Notes under the pieces: model-generated
Databases searched by the model: none
Told to the model about the DNA's origin: nothing
What the model saw: only the letters and a program-made list of their open reading frames with translations
Position numbers and translations under genes: made by a program
Assembly: GCA_958299035.1 (NCBI GenBank)
Contig: CATQJL010000305.1
Coordinates: 33,555,733 to 33,619,732 of the forward strand
Direction of reading: 5' to 3'
Source: Cylicocyclus nassatus
Lineage: Eukaryota > Nematoda > Chromadorea > Rhabditida > Strongylidae
DNA: 64,000 nucleotides
Shown here: positions 10,699 through 22,312 of the stretch, piece by piece
Layout of the letters: each line of letters starts with the position of its first letter
How positions within the stretch are numbered: position 1 is the stretch's first letter

Positions 10699-12191
10699 CA
10701 GGGTGTCCCAAAAAATGTGAAATTGTTTGATCGTTAATAACTTCCTCGCTTTCATGTCTTTCGCCGAGCTTGAGGCACCATTCAGGCCCCGGCACGCGTT
10801 GGTTTGGAGCATTTTTGGAAACGAAGTCCCCCATGAATTCGCGAAAATTTACGAAGTCCCTTTTGAAGTAAAAGTCAGTGTGGAAACCCTTGTTCAATCA
10901 ACATAACAAAACATAACGAAAAAAAACCAAAAAAGGGAGTTTTGAGGTATCTAGTTTAACAAAAAGGCAAAAAAAAATTCTGAGTCGATTCAATTCTTGA
11001 GTATGTTACATTTTGGTGTTCAGTACGTTGAAAACTTCTTAGGCCACCAAATCTGTGACCTCAACAATCTGGCGATGCATTTTTCGCCACATAGTTCAAA
11101 GGACTCCGCATGTGATTGGAGCGCGATATCTGTCAGTGCTTTGGTTTACACTATTTTTGGCTCAATAAAGAGGAGAAGGCAGTAGTTTGATTCGCTCTCT
11201 TCGTATATGGTAGATTTTGGAGCGTTCTCTTCGTCCAAGTCGAAAAAGTCTAGAACTTATGTGAACTCTTCGATATTTATGCTCCGAACCAACCCAGTTG
11301 GTTTGGTGTTGGCTTAGACCAACAAATTCGGGAACGAGTATTAGGACACATAAGTTTTTGGAACTTCTTACATAATGTTGTTTGTAGTAATAATGTACAT
11401 GCCTAGCCCAAATTCGGCGCTATGTGATTGTTTGTGCGCTGTAAACAAGCTGTCTGTTTATTTGGGTCTTACGTTTGAAATTTGCGCGCTTGCCAAGAAA
11501 CACGTTCAACTCGTATAACCTGACATGTTTGTCGATTTTTTGTGGTGCTTCGCCCAGAACCTTACAAAAACGATATCCCCGTTGCTTCTAACCTCGAAAA
11601 CGAAGTCCAGTTTGACTCCGGAGACCATCTGTGCCCGGCCCTAGCACCATTCCATAGAGCGAGGTTTAACTTAGATTTACAGTATGGGGAGAATCATTAA
11701 TCGCTTTTCATTACTGTAGGATTACGGTAGGAACTTCGACAAGGATTTGAGGCCATTAGAGGCCATATTCTGCCTCGGAACAAAACCAAACAAGCCAAAA
11801 ACTCTTGTGATATGGTAATGGAAGCCGCTAGTTTTGAATATGAAGTCTTCACCTTGCATTCCCAGCATCAAAAATGTGATTACACCGTCAAAAGCACTAA
11901 AATCACTTGTAAAAAGTTGTGGAGTGGAATCAGCGTGCGCGAAAACCCTTGTACGCGATTTTTCAGATTTTTTGAAAAAAGTCTGTCAAATGGCATATTT
12001 CACAATGGATCCGCATGCTAGAAGTTCATACCGTAATCCTACAGTAACGAAGGGAGATTGGAGTTTCGCTTCATACTGTAAATCGAAGTTCAGCCTCGCT
12101 CTACAGAATGCTCCGTCAAACTCGGCGAAAGACCTGAAAGCAACGGAGTTATTAACGATCAAAGAGTGATCACATTTTTTGGGACACCCTG
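10699..12191. mobile_element. Tc1/mariner-type MITE, interrupted by a hAT element
   Basis: Ends are CAGGGTGTCCCAAAAAATGT and its inverse, flanked by TA on each side. With the hAT insertion at 10783-11643 and its duplication removed, about 620 bp remain and align along their whole length with 55759-56430: same order of blocks such as TTTGATCGTTAATAACTTC, GAGCTTGA(A/G)GCACCATT and GAGGCAGAATATGGCC. It has no transposase. Its right end abuts a Harbinger fossil. Confidence 0.88.
10783..11643. mobile_element. hAT-type element nested in the Tc1/mariner MITE
   Basis: Begins CAGGCCCCGGCAC and ends TGTGCCCGGCCCTA. The duplication GCACCATT stands at 10775-10782 and 11644-11651. The empty site is visible in the related element at 55759-56430, where GCACCATT occurs once. 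The 861-bp interior shares segments with the 242-bp copy at 7903-8144 and has no recognisable transposase. Confidence 0.9.
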
Positions 12192-12193
12192 TA

Positions 12194-12945
12194 CAAGGGC
12201 GGAATTGAGCTGGCGGAACCCAAAGGTACATCGCCTCCACACAGTCGCATCACGTACAGAACTTGGGAGGCTGCTGTTGACATGGAGGATACGCCCAATT
12301 GCATCTACGACTATGCAGACGTTTAGGGTGCTGAACCCTTTCCTGCACATGTACATGTAGCCACTCGCGGGAAGTTTTAAGTGGCACTAGAGTTCCGTCG
12401 ATGCAGCCAGTTACATCTGAATAGTTATTCCTCTTCTTAATCACTGAAAGTCCACTCATTGCCGAATTCTCCGAGCCTGGCAAATTCACTAGCCCTCCTG
12501 CACCAGGCAGTATCCCACGGCTTACAAACGATGAACTGTGACAACTATTTCTGTATGGTTTGGCGCCTTAACCACTCTGTGCACGACATTTGAAATTTTC
12601 TGGTAGCACGTCAAAGTGTCATCAAGAACAATTTGTGCGAGTTCGTCGCAAGATATATCACATATTGCAATCTGAATAAGCTTTTTTTAGTAAAGTGCAG
12701 CAAAAAGTTGCCGATCGTGGAGGCCATAGTGGACTACTCTACCTACTGTTCTTTAAAGATAGTCCAAGATCTGCTACTGTAATACGCTGGTTTCGATGAC
12801 GAAAGCATCGACACCCATGATAGCTCCCTTTCAGTGAGGTGGAATCTAACGTATGAGCCCTGTTACTTGGAAAGTCCTCGCACAGATCACTGAGAACATA
12901 CTCAATATTTCTTTGGCGCTTTCGAGGCGCAGCATCCACGCTCAC
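12194..12945 (-). pseudogene. PIF/Harbinger transposase fossil (DDE_Tnp_4, HARBI1-like)
   Basis: On the minus strand, one frame around 12490-12380 reads up to a GCIDGTLVPLK motif. After a one-base frameshift near 12372, the next frame reads a YMYMCRKGFSTLNVC stretch, then VVDAIGRI and SSVRDATVW. These match the order of conserved motifs of the Harbinger DDE domain: first Asp in CIDGT, the RKGF-N block, the second Asp, and the SVxD motif. The last catalytic Glu region is missing because the sequence ends against the Tc1/mariner MITE at 12191. Upstream to 12945 a basic frame may be the remains of its N-terminus, but this is not secure. It is a dead copy: frameshifted and truncated. Confidence 0.75.
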
Positions 12946-13930
12946 ATTTGCAATATGCTTCCAGCAATACTTCCTAACAAATGCATGCTATATCTAATAA
13001 CGCAGCACTGATTCATGACGACATATCTTTAAGGTAAGCTTCACCGTATGAGAAGATCTCAGCTACAAGAAATTCATTCGGTAGTCGACTATTGGAAAGT
13101 TTAGCGTATAGCTGCTCAGTAAGGAATAACCATTACGGAAGAATGAAAAGCTTCAATTCGAATGACATTTGGTAAAGCGCGATGATTGCAGACAAGCACG
13201 AGAATGATTGAAGTTTCAGTTCAGTCTCCTCCAATGACTTTGCATACAAGATAGTGTATTTCGTGGTTTGCGATTGGTTATCTCGTGGTTTCATTGGAAA
13301 GATGACATGAAGCTGCTGGTTAGCTGCTGTCATGAAAACTCAACTAACGTGGTGGTTTCGACCGAATTACTACGACTCCTGCTGCTTTTTAATTAGCTTT
13401 TCGAACGGACTCATATAGACGTTATGCTGACAGGTCGTTATTTGGATGTTGTTTGAAGTCGTTTTTTTTTGCTATGGGTGACACAAAAGACCGCTATTTT
13501 ATAAAAACTTTTGATTTCGTTAGATTAAATTGAATATGACTGCAGTGACTTAGAAATAACATGAGTCACAGCCATGAGTCATGGGGTTTGATGAAGTGGA
13601 GGGGTAAGCCATCCAGTATAAGCGATTCAGATAAGAGCCACTTTGGAAGAATTTCAAAAATTTCATGATCACTGAAGCATTCTACCTGTTTCACAGTTAC
13701 GAAATTGTATCTGACAAAACTGCAGAGAAACGAAATGCAGATCGCTAATTGCGATCTGCATTTCGTTATGGGCTGATGGGGCTTTATGGACTGATTCCAA
13801 AGCCATTTTCCATATCTGCTGCGGGCTTCTCTGGAAAAAGTTGAAAGCGATTAAATGTGCGTAGTAATTAGGGTTCTAATGCATAAGGTGCATTTAGATC
13901 AAGCATAGGAGTGCATAAATTGGAAAGGTA
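12946..13930. other. gene-free stretch with a perfect hairpin
   Basis: A 17-bp perfect inverted repeat (AACGAAATGCAGATCGC) with the 5-base loop TAATT lies at 13729-13767. A minus-strand frame at 13133-13333 looks protein-like but has no supported splice partner. Confidence 0.45.
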
Positions 13931-14449
13931 TTAAGTGTGCTGACTGCAAAGAATGCACACACTAACAGGAAACACGAGCAAGTGCTTTTTACCAACTAAT
14001 TTCTGAAAAGGTGCCATTGAACGTTTGCCATATTTGGACATTTGATAGCACATAGCTTCTTTTAGAGAATCCCAAAGCAGTTCAGAAGTTATATTTGATT
14101 CTCGCCCAACAGAACGCATCTAATAATATCCCGCTCCAGATCCTGCCACTGCAATTTGGGATCCTTCTCTATTTAGATCGCTAGCAACAGAATCTTCTTC
14201 AAAAATCTTTTCAAAAGCATCGACAAAATCCTCGCATCTATACTCTAAGTATATTCCCAGCATCGGTTTATGATCACTCGCATCCTTCTTTATCTTAGCC
14301 CTACATTGAACAGACGATAGAATTTTTTTGCAGGCATTACATTTTGCCTTTCTTCAAACAGAGCTTACCCCTCTGCAATTCAGCAAATTCTCTACCTCAT
14401 CAGGAGCTTTAGGCACACCCTTTCCACACAATTCCCTCCATAAGTCCCC
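13931..14449 (-). pseudogene. unidentified protein-coding remnant or exon cluster
   Basis: One minus-strand frame stays protein-like for about 170 codons from 14449 down to 13931, broken only by TGA near 14362 and TAG at about 14120. It contains a DLWRELCGKG start, a CxxC pair (CNACKK), an acidic helix-like part (EDFVDAFEKIFEEDS) and a later KEAMCYQMSKYGK stretch. Either the stops lie in short introns (GTAAGC follows one block; TTATTAG precedes the last), or this is a decayed gene or transposon ORF. No family is recognised, and no upstream first exon was found. Confidence 0.33.
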
Positions 14450-15138
14450 TTATGTCACCTATATAAAAGTTTGAAGAATGATCACTGCAGACGATGGGAA
14501 ATTTACCTTGACATTAGTGACCGTTAAGCATCGTTGGTAAGTACCAAGTCTGCAATAACTCTTTCAATTGTATTAAACCTAACTTTTGAACATAGTTAAG
14601 ATTCAGACACATATTCAAAAAGTTGTTACAGAACACAACATCTATCTCAAGCAATTTATATATGAAAAGTATGGTATGGGCTAATACTCATATGGATATT
14701 ATTGAAAAGAAACATGGAAATTGACAAGACCTTCTAAAGGCACTCCTTCAACCTTTCCTCAAGCAAGCTTTCCGCTCTGTTTCCGATGAAGAAGCTTTAA
14801 ATTAGGTATCTTTTTGCAAAAAAAATTTCGTCAGTGAATTATATACAACAAAGAAAGATGAAGGTAATACGATCTTAAAATCTATAAGATGTAGTAGCGG
14901 TCAAGAGCGCAATCGATATTCAAAGATCATATATCTGGCTCAACACATTGAATCCTGATTAATCTTTGGTCCTGTGCGACACTCTGGAATCCACAAACGC
15001 TAATAATTGTCATCTTTACTTTTCCTCCAAACCTTCGTCCTTCAAAATCCCTTCGACTTCCGATCGAGTTTCGATCCAACAGATGCCCTTAATCTGTCGT
15101 TCTCAGCTTTAAGTGAGATAACTTCATCGTACATCTCC
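14450..15138. other. gene-free stretch
   Basis: AT-rich; no repeats, exons or RNA genes recognised. Confidence 0.4.
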
Positions 15139-15142
15139 TTAA

Positions 15143-15596
15143 AGGCAGTGTCCAAGCAAAAAGTCAATTTTGAGATTTTGTGCTTACCCGGGCCTATTCG
15201 CCATGCTGAATCCGATAAACCAAAATGGAGAGCGCCAAAACGCCAAAGAAAGGCCCTAACGCAGGAGGGAAATCGCAAGTGGGCGGGGCCGTTCACACCA
15301 CGACGTCACTCTCCCAGGCTTTAGGAGCGATTTTCTCGGTTCCGATTTTATGTCATGCGTTTCACACTTGGGTGGCGGTGATGTTAGTGCGGTTAGCGGA
15401 AGCGGAAGATCGCTCCTCAAGCTGGGAAAGTGACGCCACTATGTGAACAGCCCCGCCTACTTGCAATTTCCCTCCTCCATTAGACCCTTTTTTCGCCGTT
15501 TTCGCGCTCTCCAGTGGTGATTTTCGGATTCAGCATAGCGAATAGGCTCAGGTAAGCACATAATCTCGAAATCGACTTTTTGCTTGGACACTGCCT
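15143..15596. mobile_element. TTAA-flanked foldback element (piggyBac-like MITE)
   Basis: Starts AGGCAGTGTCCAAGCAAAAA and ends with its inverse, flanked by TTAA on both sides (15139-15142 and 15597-15600). The arms are about 190 bases, with matches such as GGGCGGGGC..GTTCACA against TGTGAAC..GCCCCGCC. TTAA duplication is typical of piggyBac elements; the family assignment is inferred from this alone. GC content is higher than in the surroundings. Frames over it are palindrome artefacts. Confidence 0.82.
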
Positions 15597-15600
15597 TTAA

Positions 15601-16900
15601 GCTCATCCACCCAGTCACGGTTACTTTTCTTAATACAAAGTTCATTTTCCTCTGATTGTCCAACAGGTACGAGCGGCAGGTTTTCATCCCGTCAGTTCAT
15701 TGGCGGTCGCGTCAAACTCGGAATATTTTGGGGGTGTTTTCAGATTTGTAATCTCCTTAATCTTTCTCGTTCCGCCGGGTAAAGATGTTATATGGGCGTA
15801 CTCATGAGCATGAACCGTAGTAGAGTAGTAGACAAGTAAAGTCCTTCTACAGTACTGCGAACATAGACGAAAGAAGTCTTCGACAGTACGGACGTTGTTG
15901 GGCCGACGAAGGTGCTATTTGTCAAATCGATCAATGACCCGATCGCTCGAAGTTGGCAAATGATCAAGAATCGTGCAGTCTTGGCGATGCCCATAGAACC
16001 AGAGGACTAGGCTGAGTGCATAAGAATTATACGCAAACAGGTAAAGATACAAGCATACAAGATAAGTATCACTAAGGCGCTGTGGATTACAGGCATACCT
16101 TCGATAGTCTAGAGACAGGGCGTCAAAAGCGAAGGTTGTGTGAACACCTGCCCTTAAATTTTGTATTTACCTGAGTGTACAGGTTTGGAAAGTCCCAACC
16201 ATTTTTACTGGGATAGAAGTTGACACGCAAGCACCCACGTCCACCCTGACTCTCATAAATGCACCTACATTTCATCATTGTCAGCCGCTATCTCTTCCTT
16301 TTTCTGCACGAATGTGCTCATCTTCATACTGTACTTTTTACAGCCATCGTCGTATCACCATTCTGACACAGTCGCCATTATGGCCACCAATAATGTTCAG
16401 AGGCACAAAGGTACTTGCATGAGATACGATGTGGTGACAGACGTGCAAGGAAAATAATACTTATCTTTTGGGGACGTGGGACTGCACATGATTTCTTACG
16501 ACGTGACCGTTGACACCACATGTTTGATTCAAATGCAAAATAACGGGTTTGGGTGTTCTTGATTTTACCAAGATTGAATCCGATATTTTGACCCGACTTG
16601 GTACGAATGCTAGGTGATCAATTAATCAAACGAATTCAGGAGATCAAAATGCGTCCACATTCTTGGGATGGAGATGTGGATGTTGGAAGAGTATCAATCA
16701 CGGAGATATCGCTCATCTTACTGAGATGAGCGAACCGCACAAATCTTTTATCTGTCAATACAAGATTCAATACATTTGATAGTTATTTGGAGAGTGGAGA
16801 CAATCTGATGGTCCATGAATAGACGCGTTTCATTATCGAGGAGTTCGAAACTCTCCACAAGAGATTGCATAATCGGCTTCTGCATAAGCAACTCCATAGG
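15601..16900. other. gene-free stretch 5' of a Harbinger fossil
   Basis: No exon chain was found. The part from about 16400 to 16900 may be the degraded non-coding 5' portion of the Harbinger element that follows. Confidence 0.35.
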
Positions 16901-16904
16901 CATC

Positions 16905-17460
16905 CAACTGAGGTAAAACATCAATCGGTCATTTGCTTGAGGTTGGCAGTTAAATATTCAATAGTTTTTGAACAAACGACTGCCCACAGATTTTTGGGAC
17001 ATATCGTGCATGCGGGCACGAATTCGAAATTGGCAAGACTACTGCGACTAAAATAGTTTGTGAAATGTGTCGGGCCACCGTCGCAGGTACTCTAGTAATG
17101 TGGGAAGAAAGACGAAAGATATTGAAATATATTGAAAAAATCCGAGATGAAGCCTTACCGACGCCCACGCGTGAAACCTGGGCCGAAAGTACCGCAGGGT
17201 TCGAAATTTTCTGAAGGTACGTGCGTGGCGTAGGAGCCATCGATGGAAAACATTTCCGTTGCATGGTAGGTGTTTCGTTGTACTTGTACGCTGTGATCAC
17301 CGATATCGCTTAGCGCTCATAAGAAGTGGAAGTAGTTATTACAATTACAAAGGAACATTTTCGATTGTGTTGATGATCGTAGCGGATAGCCGCTGCAGAA
17401 TTATGCTTATGAATTGCGCAGGCAAAGGTCGCCACTCCGGCTCGGGTATGTATGCCCAGG
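16905..17460 (+). pseudogene. second PIF/Harbinger transposase fossil
   Basis: Plus-strand frames, with shifts between them, read in order: LAVKYSIVF and HRFLGH (about 16945-17005), EFEIGKTTATKIVCEMC (17020-17065), LPTPTRETWAE (from 17156), an in-frame TGA at 17211, then GVGAIDGKHFRC (17228-17263) with the first catalytic Asp, SGSSYYNYKGTFSIVL (17330-17380), VADSRCRI with the second Asp, and CAGKGRHSGSG near 17420. This is the motif order of PIF/Harbinger DDE_Tnp_4 transposases. It is more PIF-like than the fossil at 12.2 kb (GAIDGK rather than GCIDGT), so two lineages are represented. It is inactive because of stops and frameshifts. Confidence 0.78.
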
Positions 17461-18809
17461 CCAGTCACGTTCTCATTTGTACGAAACATGTATTTCAATT
17501 TCTTTTTTTACAGGACTATTTCGAACGTCGCGTAAAAATACTTTCTTGAAAAAGCAAGGCAATTTTCCCTCCCCCTCCCCCCCCCCCCCCCCCAGCTGCA
17601 ACACTGGAAGGCAATGGAGCAGTGGATCAACACATCCTAGCTGATGGAGGCTTTCCGCAAATCACATAGATGAGGCCATTTCAACAAGAAAGGCCTTTCA
17701 AGAAGTGCAGAAAGCCCGCTTTAACGCGGGCTTTAGTTCATAATTCTTACAACTTGGTTATCTTCTCACGGGGTAATCTCGCGCTTATATGTATCCTTAC
17801 TTTAGAGCACGCAATGTCGTGGAAATTTTTTCGGAATCAGTTCTCGATTTCGCGTATTTCAAGTCCCCCTACGCGGAACGCCAGAACATGTAAAACTAGT
17901 CATTATCACTGCATGCATGAGTACTAAAGTAGCAAGTAAGTATTCAGTAACAAGGTTAACATTTACAGATCCTACACAATCTCCTCGTGAAGAAAGCTTT
18001 TTCGAGATGAAATGACGGCTAGATATCGCTGGTTGAAGTTAATTTGGGCACCTGGGAAGAAAACTCATCTAGAACGCAGGGGGAGTTTTAGATGATGCAT
18101 ATGTTCAGCGGCAGCGCTTATGTAACTATTTTGCTAATCGCGATGGATTAAGCTTGGCAATTACTTTTCGCTGTTTTCTTTTGTTATTCACTTTGGGTAA
18201 GCTGGACCAAGTGAGTTTTCTAAAATTATAATGCATTTGACAAGCTTTCCATCCTAATTCATTGTTTTTTGAACAATTTTGATGCGATTTTCAAATTGCA
18301 ACTAATAAACTATTTGTATTTTTGCATGCCTTATTTTCGTTATCATTTATTATGTTGTTTTCTTGAATCTTCGCGGTTTGCCTTCCACTGGCTGCTTCCA
18401 ATGGCTTTCTTTCCGTATCGGATAAGAAATCATTTGGTGCTGTGGCCAACGGCACGTATCTGTGCAGATCAGAATGACTGTTTTTTTATGTTAGGGTGGA
18501 AAGAAAAGAATGCCGCTCTTTATTTCCTCGTCATTACACCGCAACAGGGCCTATCTCGGAAACGTGTATGGCATCCAAAAGGCGTTACCGCTTCTGTACC
18601 AAATCGTATCCACATGAAGTTAGAAGATGGAATCTACAAGGTCAAGGGGCCAAAAAAATTTGTAACACGTCCAAAAAATTTCTACTAATCCCAACTTGTT
18701 GATGGGCATATATCTTTTACCAAACATTCATATGCGCAAATGATGTAATTATCCTCTGGCTAGGCATTGAAAAATTGAAAATTCCCATGCTTCCGCCAAA
18801 GTGATGCAG
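17461..18809. other. stretch with no supported gene
   Basis: A C-run of about 20 lies near 17572-17593. The longest open frame in the window, 139 codons at 18269-18688 (+), has unremarkable composition, overlaps a second protein-like frame and shows no homology I recognise. I treat it as chance or unresolved. Confidence 0.35.
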
Positions 18810-19194
18810 GGCTGTTCCCGCCTGTAATCTTATGTGGCTGAGGAATTAAAGGCTACTGCATGAGAAGGCACAGAAACAGTTTAAATGGAGCAGGCGCGAA
18901 CGCGCCGCGCATATCTTCACCGTTGTAAATCCTGCGCCTCATGCGCTCTGCGCCTGAGTAAGCGGCGTTCGCACAGAAAGATGTTGCGCCTTCGTCATGC
19001 AGCTGTCTCTACTATCGTAGATTTTCAGCCGTTTACAAGAGTTAATCCTCGAGAAATATCAAATTCAGTTTCTAGAATCAATAAAAAAAAGCTAAATTCG
19101 ATATTTCTTGAGAACAAACTCTTGTAGAGGGCTGAAAACCTACGGTTGTATTTCCCAAGCTAAGTAGTATAGATTTACTTAAGCGGGAACAGCC
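18810..19194. mobile_element. compound element with GGCTGTTCCCG ends
   Basis: Left end GGCTGTTCCCG at 18810 and its inverse CGGGAACAGCC ending at 19194. Inside lie a second complete MITE (18850-19006) and a palindrome at about 19013-19147 (GATTTTCAGCC.. against GGCTGAAAACC). It appears to be an element that received an insertion. Confidence 0.65.
18850..19006. mobile_element. GC-rich MITE, copy 1 (nested)
   Basis: Left end AGGCTACTGCATGAGAAGG, right end GCGCCTTCGTCATGCAGCTG. It matches the copy at 34356-34516 across its length, including GAACGC(G)GCGCGC and CCTG(C/T)GCCTCATG blocks. It lies inside the compound element 18810-19194. Confidence 0.75.
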
Positions 19195-20155
19195 TAGCAT
19201 CACTGTGGCAGAAGCATGAAAATTTTCTACATGAAATTTTCTACATCTACATTTTCTACATTTTCTACACGCTCTACATGAAATTTGTACACGCGAGCTC
19301 AACCTCAGTCGCTCGCGACAGTGACGCCACGCTAGCGCACAGCTTTCCAAGATATCAAAATTGATTGTCACCATATCAAATACCTTCGGAGCAACCAAGA
19401 GGTGACGGCATCACACTCCCACGAGATTCAGCAGGGAGAAACCGCTTGTTGTTTTGCCCATATTGATTTGTCCATAAGCTAGCTCTATCCACCTTGTGCA
19501 CCTTTCCTCTATTGATATTCCATAAGAAACCATGTATCCACACTCCTTGTCACTGCGCGCTGCTCATTGAAGGGTGCGATTGCGCGCGTGCGCGCAAGTT
19601 TAGCGGCGATCAAGGCATGGTTGAGCAGCATATACTTCAGTGGGTCACGGCGTAATTTCGCTTTCTTTACATTACGACATATTACCAAGAGGCCAGCCTG
19701 CGATGAACCCACTCCTTTTCCCGCGATGCAGATGAAACCTAGGACAGAGGCTCCGTGCAGCTAATCACTTACATCCGATTTCAAGGAAGCTGAAATCATC
19801 TGAACTACAAAGACGAGAGCACTTCATTGAGGAACCGGCATCCAAATCTGTATTTTTATCTTTGTAAGCTTTTCAAAGTTGTGCATGTCCGATTGCACTC
19901 TATTATACAGCATGCAGATAGTCTAGCAAGTGTTAGAATTATAGTAGCCCTAAAACGGAAACTGATAGACGATGACATGAATGCAAATGATTCTTTTGTG
20001 CAAGTCGCCCAAGTTCTGCTTCCTTATTAGCGCTAGGAACTTGATGATGTTTAGCTTTGTTTTAAATTCGTCGGAATTCGCAGAAGCTTTTATTATCGCA
20101 GGAGACGAGCAAGATAAGCGACACCGTCTCGTTTGCTTCTATGCTTACTCTACTC
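19195..20155. other. gene-free stretch with short tandem repeat
   Basis: A degenerate repeat of TTTTCTACAT occupies about 19210-19280. Frames on both strands at about 19509-19764 look protein-like, but they overlap each other and lack splice support. Confidence 0.4.
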
Positions 20156-20420
20156 CAGTGGATAATCGATGGTTTCCATTCCTTTCCCTCACCCCTCCCC
20201 CCAAGAATAAAATTTTTGAAAGTTACATGAACTATAAAATTGTGCACGTGGCTTGTTATTACTTGTAAATGAATAAAATAGTTTTCAAAATAATTCAACA
20301 CTTTGAATTTTCATCAATTCCTTCTACTAAAATCTAGGGGCTATGGGCCCGCAATAGTGCGTGGCTAATCTTTTCATTTTATAATTGCCCTCCGCCAAAA
20401 ATCTCGGACTGCCATGCTAG
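20156..20420. mobile_element. diverged relative of the CAGTGGCGTAC hAT-like MITE
   Basis: Blocks such as CCCCCCAAGAAT, AAATTTTTG(A)AA and TACTTGTAAAT occur in the same order as in 8512-8858. The ends are too diverged to define the boundaries exactly. Confidence 0.5.
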
Positions 20421-21644
20421 CTCGTATACCAAAAGAGACAATCAGAAAAGTTTGTTGTGTCGATTTATTAACCTCAGCATTGTTTCACAATTCTATGTCA
20501 TATGGTAATTCGCGACAAAAACTGGTCTTTCAAAGTCGTTCGTTGTTCCTTCGCAATATCTTGTGGATCGGAAAAAATAGAAACTCAGTTGATGAGACAA
20601 GCCTGTTAGTTTAGTATACCTTATTTCTGAGCTTACCTTCAATAGCCCAGAGGCAGTGCCTTAAAAGTGAAAGTTTTTCGAATATCTGATATCTGCCCTC
20701 ATAAAACCAAAGTTTGTTTATATTATAGACTATCAAAGAAGGGAGAAATATGCATAATAAATAGTAAATGCAAAAGAAACTTCCAAAAGGCGGGTAAAAA
20801 ACGCTGCAGTTAAGTTGAAATCTTTCATTTGGCGGCATTCGAAGTGCAGGTTTTCGCTCCAGGAACAGGCAATTCACAACAAGGGGGGGGGGAACAAAAA
20901 AACTAATTTTTTCTTTGTGATTGTTTAAAAAAACCATGTTTTGGAAGTGGTAATGATCAAGATGAACATAAACAAGGAAAACTAATTATGAAAACGCGAA
21001 ATTTTAATTCAAGGCAAAGGCAATGTAGTTTTTGACGCATCCTTTGAATTTTTATCCCTGCATTGTCGTTCCTATTTCTTGGAAAGTTGTCTGGATTGTT
21101 GCGCCCATTATTCTGAGCAATCGCTCAAGTTGGAAAAAAATCGCTGCAAATACAATGAAAAAGATAGGGTAAAGAAAATCGCACCTTTTTGCGATTCTTC
21201 GAAAAGTAATCGGACATAATTGAAGAGTAAGCTCTGAGACATTGTCTACATTATAGCCAGATGTAAGATCTACCGAACGCACGAAGAAACCGCGTCAAAA
21301 GTGTTAAGCCAAAAAAAAACAAGAGATTTTCAAAAACATGTTTTTGCCAGATTCGTTCGAATCAAGAAAGGTTCTCTGTCTTCGTGAAGGTAGAGATTAA
21401 GGGCATTGTTTTGACATGTAGTTTGCTAGAATTGGGTTCAGAGCCACAAAGAAAGGGCACCAAAGCCAAATACTCCGTGCCCCGCCCCGCGTTTGGGGTA
21501 GCGAGGTCGTGCGCAACACGCAGAGACGCAAGCGAACAGAGGAGAAAGGCCAGAGCCGACGGGGCATTTGGCTCTGGTCGTGGATCTCGGTGTTAAAGAA
21601 ACCCTGCAGCATTATATACCAATCTGATCGTCATGACATGACTA
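20421..21644. other. gene-free stretch
   Basis: A G-run of ten lies at 20883-20892. No supported exon or element was recognised. Confidence 0.4.
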
Positions 21645-22312
21645 CTCAGATAACCGCCAGGGGCAGGCCATCCGCAAACTCGCGCTTTTCTGCAAGCGGC
21701 CAGCAAAATTTTGGGGTGTGGTCAAACCTTCAGCGAGCGTCGTGTTCTGCCAGAGGGCAGCAATACAAGATTTTCTGCAAGTGCACGTCAAATTTACTCT
21801 TTCAGCGAGCGCGGGCCAAACTTGCAGCAGGCGTTCGGACTCTTTTTACGCGGGTTCGGGCATACGCCGAGCAAAGGTAATGCTCTATATAACAGAGGTG
21901 TTATCGATGGTCCAATTACCCAAGTTTGGAGTACTTCCTCTCAGCGGAAGGTACCTAGCTGCGCGATCCTTCACAAAGGACCGCGCGGCCCCCAACAATT
22001 CCGCACATTCTCGCGGAAAGTCCGCGAGAATGCGACCACTGCGCCGCAACTAATCTATGAAAAAATTCTTTTGTTCTGCAATTCTTTCTTTCTGTCCATT
22101 CTTCTTCCGCAATTGTTCTCCGAGCATTCGTCCAAAATTTCGCCAAAATTCTTTCAGTCCAACTAATCCAAGGATAATCTCTCCACGTTCACGCAGAAAA
22201 TGCCTCACATTCTCCAAATATCTGCAAGTGGACCGCAAGAAATCAGCGCTCTTTTTCTGGTGCTCGCCGCCCATAAACCGCATGGCCGCCTGCCCCCCGG
22301 CGATTGTCTGAG
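21645..22312. mobile_element. CTCAGACAATCGC-family MITE, copy 1
   Basis: Left end CTCAGATAACCGCC, right end GGCGATTGTCTGAG. Its inner part contains a perfect CATTCTCGCGGA/TCCGCGAGAATG hairpin near 22007-22034. From about 21890 to 22290 it matches, inverted, the copy at 22830-23212. It is rich in GC and therefore in spurious open frames. Confidence 0.82.

Noticed and set aside
18269..18688. 139-codon plus-strand open frame, the longest in the window
   Set aside because: No motif, no splice partner, and a second overlapping frame is equally protein-like. Kept as unresolved rather than called a gene.
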